This document shows, piece after piece, positions 56,075 to 64,000 of a DNA stretch of 64,000 nucleotides. Under the pieces are notes generated by a model. It was not told the DNA's origin and did no database searches. It saw only the letters and a program-made list of their open reading frames with translations. The DNA is from Cocos nucifera (lineage: Eukaryota > Streptophyta > Magnoliopsida > Arecales > Arecaceae), in the NCBI GenBank assembly GCA_006176705.1, contig QRFJ01001019.1:293468-357467 (forward strand), written 5' to 3'. How positions within the stretch are numbered: position 1 is the stretch's first letter; the number at the start of each line of letters is the position of its first letter. The translations under genes and the position numbers were made by a program.

Positions 56075-57704
56075 TGATAGGAACGCGATGTTGTCGTTAA
56101 GACACCATGTTTATCAGTTTAATCTAACTTCTTAAAATTATTGAAAATGCGTAGATAGTAGTGAGTCGGGTCGAATCCACGGAGAAGGTAGTGTTTTTAG
56201 ATTTGAAATCTTTGATTTTTTTGAGAAGAAAAAGAAAATGAAGAAGAGTTTTGAGGATCAAAAGTGAAGTCGAAAAAAAAAAAAAAAAAAACAAAAATTA
56301 AAAGGTGCAGGAATTTAAACTTGGTACTAAGATCTACTAGTTAGATCTTAGCATCTACTTGCAAAGCAATAATTTAAAGTGCAGAAATTAAATTACAATA
56401 AAAATAAAAAGCAAGAAATTAAAGTGCAAAAAAAATAAAATTTTTATTAATTAAAATTTTAAAATTTAAATACATAAAATTTAAAAAGAATAAAATAGCC
56501 TGATCTCTGATCTTGGATCGGCATTGGCAGAAAGATGGTGTAGAAGCTCGGCTCTTCTTCTCGGCACCCGTTGCTTCGAAGCAGCCTTTAACCCATAGCC
56601 TGGCTTCGCCCTGTACCAAAGCTTCACCTTGATCGGAGATGTTGATTTCTGGAGGCCTAGGGTCCTTTTTATAGAGCTAGGAGGGCTGGATATTTTTTTC
56701 TAAAGGCAATGTGGGACTAATGGCCTTTGTAATCATCAAAATACAAAAAAATTTGAATAAAATTTGAATCAAAACAGCTCTGATACGTCTCTGATAAATC
56801 TGATAAAATCCAGCCATTCAATAGAAATCCAACGGTCCAAAAATCATCAAAATCGGATGCAGATCAGCTCAGATCGGGTCGGATTAAATTCTGGCCGTTG
56901 GATCGCGCTTGATGGAGGAAATCTGGCCGCAAATCATGCGCCTGAGAGTTTGATCACCGTCGGGAGCTTTCTGGACCGTCGGATCATCGCTTGGATCGAG
57001 CGCTGCCATCCGATGGTGATCCGCATGATGTCTGTAGCTGAATAAAATTCCGGAAGCAACCACAGCCATCCGATCCTGACCGCAAACAACCACATCCGTC
57101 CGATCGCGCAATCACTGTTCCCATGGACCGCGTGGACCGGCCGCACCGCACACCACAACCAATCAGCGCTTCTGTTGCCAAGCGAAAAAAGACTAAATTA
57201 CCCTTGTGAGCCGCGATAAATTTCTGTAGACCCTTTAGGGGTCTAGGTCCACCACGTGGCAAGCTCTGATTCACCGAATTTTGCTGAGCTGGCGGTCCAC
57301 GCCTGGATCGTGGACCGGCTGATGGCTTCAACGGCTGAGTCGGCTTTGATGGCTTGGCTTGGCTTGGTGGCTCGGCTTGGCTTGGTGGCTCGGCTTGCGG
57401 AGCCGGCTGAGCCATTTTCTTTTTTATTTAATTTTTATTTATTTTATATTTTTAAAAATTCATATCTTTTCCATTTTAGCTCCGTTTTACTTAAAATTTA
57501 TTTCGTTGTGATCAAAAAAATGAGCTCTTTCTATTGATAATAAAATTTTATTTTTTAATTTTTATTATTTTTTAATTAATTTTTTAATTAATAAAAATAT
57601 GAATTTTTCAAAAATTATATATAAATTGATTAATAATTTTTAAAAATTAATATAAATTAATTAATAAATTAATACTTTTATTGATGAATTTATGATGCTT
57701 ATCA
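56075..57704 (-). repeat. X left LTR (3' LTR in element sense, 1630 bp)
   Basis: It begins TGATAGGAACGCGATG and ends GCTTATCA. A GC-rich block (56800-57420) contains GGCTTGGCTTGGTGGCTC short repeats. TATA box on the minus strand at 56673-56666. ORFs in the GC-rich block occur in both LTRs but show no protein family. Confidence 0.92.
56666..56673 (-). promoter_or_regulatory. TATA box in the X left LTR
   Basis: TATAAAAA on the minus strand; the equivalent in the right LTR is 62269-62262. Confidence 0.5.
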
Positions 57705-57720
57705 CACCCCCAACTTAAGC
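57705..57720 (-). other. X polypurine tract
   Basis: On the minus strand GCTTAAGTTGGGGGTG, directly before TGATAAGC. Confidence 0.75.
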
Positions 57721-58085
57721 TTTGCTCGTCCTCGAGTAAAGAAAGAATTTAGTTTTAAATATCTTTTAACTTTAGAGTTTTGAATTTTACCTAAGCAATT
57801 TTCAAAATAGCCATTGATATTCAGTAGAGCTTAAATGAGACATATCATTGGGGTATTAATACTTATCAATAGAAAAATTAAGTAAAGAATATTAAATTTT
57901 TCAGAACTTTTTCTAAATTATTCCTACCTTTATCTCTGATTTGTCTAAACTTTCATATAGGCAGGTGTATTGCTACTTCCATCCTTCATTTATTAATTTT
58001 TATTTTTACATATTGCCCACTTTTTGATGCGAATATCATTGCTTACTTAGGCAACGGGACCTGGTTACTTGGTGGGAAACCAATG

Positions 58086-58114
<29 letters not shown>
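58086..58114. repeat. Poly-T run in X
   Basis: 29 consecutive T residues inside the first conserved word region. Confidence 0.95.
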
Positions 58115-58117
<3 letters not shown>

Positions 58118-58786
58118 GTTGTACCACTATTGAGTGTCTTAACTCCTTAAGCTTTCTATTTGATCCATGTAGCGAGTCTTGGGCCAATGACTCCCAAACC
58201 AGTTGGCTTTAGGGCACTAGGTATAGAATACCCCTCGGGCTTACTAGCTCGAATCAAATAGGCTACGAGTTAAGACTAGCTTTACAACGAGCTTCTTTGC
58301 CCTTCCCACCTTTTGATGCGAAACTCAATGCTTGCTTAGGCAAAGAGGCCCGGTTACTCAGTGAGAAGTACTTGGAAACTATTTTATTAAAATAAATTTT
58401 TATATGAAGAAACGTATAGTTACCCTACACAAGCCTATAAAAAGTAGACTTTTCTTTGATGCTAGTAGAAATAATTAGAAATGCTCCAAGAAATTTTTTT
58501 TTTATGTTCTAGACTTAACTCTTTATTGAATTTTCTTAATACTTGATTCCTCAATATCTCATAGATTCTCTGATCTGTGTATCAATTTTCTTTTTAAAAT
58601 GCTTAGTTTAATTCGATTCTTAAGCATAATCAGGTATCTAAATACTAAATACTAACTTTTTCGAGGACTTAAAATTTTAAAATTTTTATTTTTCTCTCCC
58701 CCCAACTTAATCGACATTGTCCTCAATGGAGAAGAAGAAAAAATAAAGGATGTAATAAAAAACATGAAAGAATACACCTAACTCAG

Positions 58787-58803
58787 TATATATATATATA
58801 TAT
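58787..58803. repeat. TA microsatellite in X
   Basis: About eight TA units. Confidence 0.9.
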
Positions 58804-58969
58804 TTTTTGGTCCAGCACATGCCTTTGAAAATTTGAGCTCTCCCTCCAACTTATTCAAATTATCCTAAAAAAATAAACTAAAAAAAATAAATTAGATAAA
58901 AACTAAATATTGGGTTGCCTCCCAACAAGCGCTAAGTTTACCGTCTTCAGCCAGACACAATGTAGCTTA

Positions 58970-60247
58970 CTATCCTGTGTCGAATATTGGATTGACAAAT
59001 TCCAATGATTTTGGATTGCCAATCTTAGAAAGTTGATTTATAATCCCATTATTGATATATTCATTATTAATTTTTGGGATATATTTTATGATTCCATTCT
59101 CAGACCCATGTTTATTAAGAATTTCTCCTATTTGTTCTTCTAAAATGCTCATGAATGGAGTTTTAGGAGTTAAGTTTGATTCAATGGGTGCTGGAATGGT
59201 GACTAAAGGCGGTTTTAATTCTGGAGGTAAATTAATGTGATCATGCTTAAACAACTCCATTGACATTTCATTACATGCCTTTTGATTTTTATAAGAAGAA
59301 CCAGCTTCTAGGGTTGAAGGAAATAGGACATTAGGTTTATAAGTCTCGGGTAAATCATCTATTCTCTTTTCCCTTATTTCTATCTCATTTAAACTGGAAC
59401 TAGCATCAGTACTAATTCCTGGCTTGGGTTCTTCTATGTGGTTAGTCTCAGTACTAACCAGTTCCTCTAAATTTTTATTTTGGCTAGCATCAGTACTAGC
59501 CTCTCTCACCTGATCTTGGTATGGGTCCATAAGAATCCTATAGCTTTTAAGTTCAGGAATTACTTTGGCATTCTCAAATTGGAGATTCTTAGATGAAACA
59601 TTAGATTGATAATTTAATCCAGGTGGTTGGTGGTCATTAGGTGGGTTGTTTGAAATTGGTAGGTTCGGTAGTTGATCTAGTTCTCTCCTCATGTTAGACT
59701 CAACTAATTGTCCTATTTGAGCTTCTAGTCTGGCGATAGATTGCTGTTGAGTTAGAATTAATTGTTGAAGTTGGTTAAATCTATCATCAGCTAGATTGGT
59801 CTGTTGAGGAGGTGGGTATGAAGGCTGATTATAATATGATGGCTGGTTAAACTGACTAGGCTGACCATTATTATAGGCATAATTTTGATAATTTTGCTCA
59901 AGTAAAATTTGGGTCTGAGCCTGAGTCTGTTGGGATGTCCAAGAAAAATTAAAGTTACTCCAATCTGAATTATATGAATTTGAAAATGGATCATTAATCA
60001 ATTTAGAGTATCCTTGAGCAGCTTGAGCTTGAACTTGTTCTTGGATAAAATATGAAAATTATGCAGCCATAGGACATTCACTCACATGATGGGTTGGGCT
60101 AGCACAGTTTGAATAAGTCTCCTGATAATTAGAAGATGATGTGAATTATGTAGGAGATTGTTGACCTAGGATTAGGAGTTGATCTATTTTCTGAGCAAGA
60201 AGGTCAACTTTATCTAATTTTTGGACAATTAGATTCATATTAGCCAT
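58970..60247 (-). pseudogene. X gag fragment (Athila-like), 426 codons with two stops
   Basis: The frame opens at 60247 with MANMNLIVQKLDKVDLLAQK, passes a degenerate zinc knuckle CASPTHHVSECP (its first Cys is lost) and two TAA stops, then is fully open from 60001 to 58970 (343 residues). It contains PFSNSYNSDWSNFNFSW, a Gln/Tyr/Pro-rich stretch (NQPSYYNQPSYPPPQQ), a predicted coiled coil (LTQQQSIARLEAQIGQL) and an acidic C-terminus. This layout matches the region of Athila gag after the capsid domain. The capsid domain itself is missing upstream. Its long open stretch is notable in a window where almost everything else is broken. Confidence 0.78.
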
Positions 60248-61337
60248 TTGATTATTATGTTTAATGTGAATCAACCATTCAATTATGTTCAACTAAATCA
60301 AAAAAAGTGATTTCCTACCATGCATGTATTAGTGTAACCCTAATGTATGGTTTAAAAATTTTTAGAATTTTATTTATTTATTATTATTATTATTATTTTA
60401 TTATATTAAAAATTAATTTTTTTAATTATTTTTATTTATTAATTTTAATTTAATTTAATTTTAATTTTTAATATTTTTTTAGTTAGTTTAATTTAATTTT
60501 TTTATTTTATTTTATTTTATTTTTAGAGGAGTAAGAAGAAGAAAGAAAGAAGAGTTCTAAAGAAGAGGTCCTAAGGAGTCCTAGAACTAAGAAGAGAGAG
60601 AAGAATTAAGGTTTAATTAGGTTTGATGTTGGTTAGCAATCAAGTTGGTCAATCAATCCTGACTAAGGGTTATCCTAGATCTAGACAGCTCCTAACTGCC
60701 AAGGTCACCTTCAAGCCCTCCAAGTGTAGGATTAGCCAATCAACTAGCCAGGTAAGTGTAAGGTCGGTGGGAGTCCCCCCGTTGCTTGCCTTAGACACCA
60801 ATTGTGCTTGGCCAGGTAAGCGAACGGAACCAATTAGAAACCACCTTCCTTCGGGCCCAATCGTCCCTGAACCACTTTCCTAGACACTAGTCAAATTGAC
60901 TTATCCTAACCCGGTTCAACTCTTAGGATTCCTTATCCTATTGAGCTCGAGTTCCTAGGGTTGATGTCTAATTGATTTTAAAATTTAAAGGCTTAGGTCA
61001 ATGCAGGATGCTTGGTTGGTTGTTTGTGGGCTAAGGAAGGGTGATCAAATCCCCACCTTATCTTATTTAATTGGGTTGTGCCCTTAATTTGATTTAATAT
61101 GAATATGCATAAAAAAAAAATTCAATCAAAGGGTTCTATGCAATTTAAACTAGATGCATGCAACTAATTGTAATTCTGAAAGGCTTACCTTGCCTCCAGC
61201 AATCACCAAAAAAAAAAAAATAAAAATAAAAATAAAAATAAAACTAATATGATGCATGCTCTAAATGCAGTTAGGGTTTCTAATCTTATCATGAGGCTTT
61301 TAATTAGGTTTAAATGAATATTTTTTTAAATTAATTT

Positions 61338-61369
<32 letters not shown>

Positions 61370-61630
61370 GGAAAGAGGACTAGGGTTAGGATTGATCTCA
61401 CCAAAATTTGATGCTTTCTTCGTTTTCTCTTTTTTTTTCTATAAAATAAATAAAAAAAAAATTAGTAAGCAATATTAAAAAAATAATTAATTTATAAAAA
61501 AAAATCAAAGAAATCAAAGAAAAAAAATAGCATCTATTCCTTCTCCGGCAACGGCGCCAAAAACTTGATGCGTTTATCAGAATTATTTTTAATAAATCAA
61601 AGAAATCAAAATCAAAAATCAAAAACCTTT
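60248..61630 (-). other. X leader (5' untranslated region)
   Basis: Contains an A/T-only tract (60355-60520), a conserved block 60620-61060 shared with Y 30420-30850, an AAAAT microsatellite (61208-61243) and an AAAT repeat (61335-61370). No ORF is supported. Confidence 0.6.
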
Positions 61631-61652
61631 TCCGGCAACGGTGCCAAAAACT
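61540..61652 (-). repeat. Duplicated primer-binding region of X
   Basis: TCCGGCAACGG(C/T)GCCA followed by AAAAACTTGAT occurs twice, at 61544 and 61631, about 87 bp apart. The outer copy abuts the LTR and is the working position; the inner copy carries a shortened LTR end (TTGATGCG..TTTATCAG). Confidence 0.8.
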
Positions 61653-63314
61653 TGATAGGAATGCGATGTTGTCGTTAAGACACCGTGTTTATCAGTTTAA
61701 TCTGACTTCTTAAAATTATTGAAAATGCGTAGATAGTAGTGAGTCGGGTCGAATCCACGGGGAAGGTAGTGTTTTTAGATTTGAAATCTTTAATTTTTTT
61801 GAGAAGAAAAAGAAAATGAAGAAGAGTTTTGAGATCAAAAGTGAAGTCAGAAAAAAAAAAAAAAATAAAAATTAAAAGGTGCAGAAATTTAAACTTGGTA
61901 CTAAGATCTACTTAGTTAGATCTTAGCATCTACTTGCAATAAAATAAAAAGTAATAATTAAAGTGCAGAAATTAAATTATAATAAAAATAAAAAGCAAAA
62001 AATTAAAATGCAAAAAAAAAAAAAATTTTTATTAATTAAAATTTTAAAATTTAAATACATAAAATTTAAAAAGAAAAAAATAAAATAAAATAGCCTGATC
62101 TCTGATCTTGGATCGGCATTGGCAGAAAGATGGTGTAGAAGCTCGGCTCTTCTTCTCGGCACCCGTTGCTTCGAAGCAGCCTTTAACCCATAGCCTAGGC
62201 TTCGCCCTGTACCAAAGCTTCACCTTGATCGGAGATGTTGATTTCTGATGGCCTGGGGTCCTTTTTATAGAGCTAGGAGGGCTGGATATTTTGCTTCTAA
62301 AGGCAATGTGGGACTAATGACCTTTGCAATAATCAAAATCAAAATACAAAAGAATTCGAGTAAAATTTGAATCAAAATAGCTCTGATACGTCTCTGATAA
62401 ATCTGATAAAATCCAGCCATTCAATAGGAATCCAACGGTCCAAAAATCATCAAAATCGGATGCAGATCAGCTCAGATCGGGTCGGATTAAATTCTGGCCG
62501 TTGGATCGCGCTTGATGGAGGAAATCTGGCCGCAAATCACGCGCCTGAGAGTTTGATCGCCGTCGGGAGCTTTCTGGACCGTCGGATCATCGCCTGGATC
62601 GAGCGCTGCCATCCGATGGTGATCCGCGTGATGTCTGTAGCTGAATAAAATTCGGAAGCAACCACAGCCGTCCGATCCTGACCGCAAACAACCACATCCG
62701 TCCGATCGCGCAATCACTGTTCCCATGGACCGCGTGGACCGGCCGCACCGCACACCGCAGCCAATCAGCGCTTCTGTTGCCGAGCGAAAAAAGACTAAAT
62801 TACCCTTGTGAGCCGCGATAAATTTCTGTAGACCCTTTAGGGGTCTAGGTCCACCACGTGGCAAGCTCTGATTCGCCGGATTTTGCTGAGCTGGCGGTCC
62901 ACGCCTGGATCGTGGACCGGCTGATGGCTTCAATGGCTGAGTCGGCTTTGATGGCTTGGCTTGGCTTGGTGGCTCGGCTTGCGGTGGCTCGGCTTGCGGA
63001 GCCGGCTGAGCCGTTTTCTTTTTTATTTAATTTTTATTTATTTTATATTTTTAAAAATTTATATCTTTTCCATTTTAGCTCTGTTTTACTTAAAATTTAT
63101 TTTGTTATGATCAAAAAAATGAGCTCTTTCTATTAATAATAAAATTTTATTTTTTAATTTATATTATTTTTTTATTATTTTTTAATTAATTTTTTAATTA
63201 ATAAAAATATGAATTTTTCAAAAATTATATATAAATTAATTAATAATTTTTAAAAATTAATATAAATTAATTAATAAATTAATACTTTTATTGGTGAATT
63301 TATGATGCTTATCA
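61653..63314 (-). repeat. X right LTR (5' LTR in element sense, 1662 bp)
   Basis: It begins TGATAGGAATGCGATG and ends GCTTATCA, then the TSD ATACC. Near-identical in layout to 56075-57704. Confidence 0.92.
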
Positions 63315-63319
63315 ATACC

Positions 63320-63783
63320 TTTTTCTCAGATGTCAATACTTTTTCTTCAAGTATCGACACCTCCTAGGATCTAAAGAATTTCTATTCTCTATCTTCTATT
63401 TTATGCAACAGAGGTTGACCCTGGGGTCATTCTCTGATATAGGGATCATCCTGGAGGTCGTCTCTTTTGCATGTTAGTTCGTGCCAGTGCGTGCCAAAAG
63501 GATGGGGTTGACAATTTTGCTCCTAGAATCAAAACCTAACTTTCTGAACTTTAAAATCTTAATTTTTTTGCTTTATTTCAGGACAGGGGTCGATACCTCC
63601 AAGTCTGAAACTCAAAAATTTATTCTTTGAAGCCCTTGACTTGATGATTTTGTGTAGATCTTTTCTTAGATTAATTCTTCAATTTAAATACCTAAAAAGG
63701 CCTATATCCACTCATGAAACATATGGTTAAATACTCAAATTTTCAAAGTTTGGCAATCATCAAAATCAATCTTGGGGTTAATA
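63320..63783 (-). repeat. Z right LTR, second part
   Basis: It resumes the Z LTR after X (TTTTTCTCAG..GTATCGACACCTCC) and ends GGTTAATA, aligned with GGTCAACA of the left LTR. Confidence 0.85.
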
Positions 63784-63788
63784 ACTTC

Positions 63789-64000
63789 TTATTCTCAATG
63801 AGCCATGCTATGTGTTCAGTGAATAGTTTGAAGTACACGGTAGACCAACAAAATGAAAAAAGAAAGAATAATGTCAAGTTGGTAAAAAACTGACGTCAAA
63901 AAAAGAGAGAGAGGAAGAGAGAGTGAAATTCTTACATCCAAAATACTGTTGAAGCCAAAGTTGACCAGCTTCTCCGACCTAAGGTCCCTCCTGTAGGTAT
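63789..64000 (-). pseudogene. Antisense ORF of G, upstream exon and intron
   Basis: The minus strand at 64000-63936 reads YRRDLRSEKLVNFGFNSILD, then a GTAAGAATT splice donor at 63935. A T-rich intron follows, with the next exon beginning near VYFKLFTEHIAWLIEN, which continues across Z into 47741. The acceptor has lost its AG. The intron position gives the G antisense gene the same exon-intron style as the E0 copy. Confidence 0.55.

Larger units (their letters stand above)
57721..58969 (-). other. X 3' untranslated region
   Basis: Non-coding. Contains two copies of a conserved word (GATGCGAA..CTTAGGCAA..GG(T/C)C(T/C)GGTTACT(T/C)(A/G)GTG) at about 58024-58080 and 58313-58372, a T run at 58086-58114 and a TA run at 58787-58803. 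Confidence 0.6.
56075..63314 (-). mobile_element. X: non-autonomous Athila-like Gypsy element, 7240 bp
   Basis: LTRs 56075-57704 (1630 bp) and 61653-63314 (1662 bp), perfect TSD ATACC. The site TGGC(A/G)CCGTTGCCGGA next to the right LTR is the known Athila-type primer-binding site, and GGGGGTG next to the left LTR is the polypurine tract; both give minus orientation. The only coding sequence is a 426-codon gag fragment. Same structural family as Y. The two LTRs look very alike (only occasional substitutions and small indels), so X is probably the youngest insertion here. Confidence 0.92.
47742..63783 (-). mobile_element. Z: non-autonomous Copia-type element with gag and a plant-transposon-like ORF, carrying X
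   Basis: Left LTR 47742-49190; right LTR 55079-56074 plus 63320-63783 after removal of X. TSD is ACTTA (47737-47741) against ACTTC (63784-63788), one mismatch. A Met-type primer-binding site and polypurine tract fix minus orientation. In element sense the internal region (5.9 kb) holds gag (55014-about 53340), a spacer, an ORF resembling the putative plant transposon protein domain (52183-50950) and a long AT-rich tail. No protease, integrase, RT or RNase H motif is found. Confidence 0.85.
12239..64000 (+). mobile_element. G: outermost plus-strand Ty3/Gypsy element, broken into four pieces by later insertions
   Basis: Four fragments join into one element when the insertions and one TSD copy of each are removed: 12239-15821, 32925-34292, 46543-47741 and 63784-64000. 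The joins are coherent. The integrase C-terminus continues across Y, the 41-bp array continues across V, and the antisense ORF continues across Z (AWLIEN then KSGRD). Order: protease, RT, RNase H, integrase, hairpin arrays, polypurine tract, antisense ORF. The gag lies off-window behind W and E0, and neither LTR is visible, so G spans more than 51 kb of present sequence. Confidence 0.85.

Noticed and set aside
56884..57537. Pro/Gln-rich 143-residue ORF and neighbouring ORFs in the X LTRs
   Set aside because: They sit in LTR U3/R sequence, recur at 62487-63136 only because LTRs are paired, and resemble no known protein.
1..64000. tRNA, rRNA or small nuclear RNA genes
   Set aside because: No cloverleaf, anticodon arm with A/B boxes or rRNA core sequence was noticed by eye; the primer-binding sites are only short tRNA complements.

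Overview
This window is a plant nuclear, heterochromatin-like block built almost entirely of nested LTR retrotransposons. I found no host single-copy gene, no tRNA or rRNA gene and no bacterial-type feature. Introns, TATA boxes in LTRs, plant-type primer-binding sites, 5-bp target-site duplications (TSDs) and Ty3/Gypsy plus Ty1/Copia polyproteins place it in a higher plant. The particular Gypsy/Copia repertoire (antisense 'gypsy-type transposon' ORFs, gag-only derivatives) looks to me like a monocot, most likely a palm. That last step rests on memory of similar proteins and is not proven here.

Layout by nesting; names are mine. G is a plus-strand Gypsy (Tat-like) element whose LTRs lie outside the window, and it is the oldest layer. 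Its surviving pieces are 12239-15821 (protease to integrase), 32925-34292 (integrase end plus repeat array), 46543-47741 (array tail, polypurine tract, antisense ORF) and 63784-64000 (more antisense ORF). Into G were inserted: (1) W, a plus-strand Copia (visible part 10710-12238, its 3' end), itself interrupted by E0, a minus-strand Gypsy (1-10709) with gag, pol, a hairpin tandem array and an antisense ORF; (2) Y, a minus-strand non-autonomous Athila-like element (15822-32919, TSD TATGG), itself carrying two minus-strand gag-only Gypsy elements, E1 (18753-24516, TSD GAACC) and E2 (25575-30115, TSD ATAGG); (3) V, a plus-strand Copia with a full but decayed gag-pol (34293-46542, TSD ATATT) containing a 1000-N gap; (4) Z, a minus-strand Copia-type element with gag and a plant-transposon-like ORF but no pol (47742-63783, TSD ACTTA/ACTTC), itself carrying X, a second Athila-like non-autonomous element (56075-63314, TSD ATACC).

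All coding regions are pseudogenes. Many keep one frame over kilobases and are broken by point-mutation stops, typically what C-to-T (or G-to-A) decay of CAG, CAA, CGA or TGG codons would give. E1 and E2 kept parts of gag and lost pol, so they must have depended on relatives such as E0. X and Y keep only part of an Athila-type gag.

The most unusual signal is that all four Gypsy elements carry, between pol (or its deletion scar) and the 3' LTR, tandem arrays whose units are short inverted repeats. The arms of these inverted repeats change together between copies and between elements (for example CATTAGGA/TCCTAATG, GTGTTAGGA/TCCTAACAC, CTTTGTTAGG/CCTAACAAAG; CGATC/GATCG, TGATC/GATCA, CAATC/GATTG). 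This looks like selection or copying of hairpins rather than of primary sequence. E1 also has such an array in place of its gag core. All comparisons here were made by eye; no alignment, folding or database search was run.
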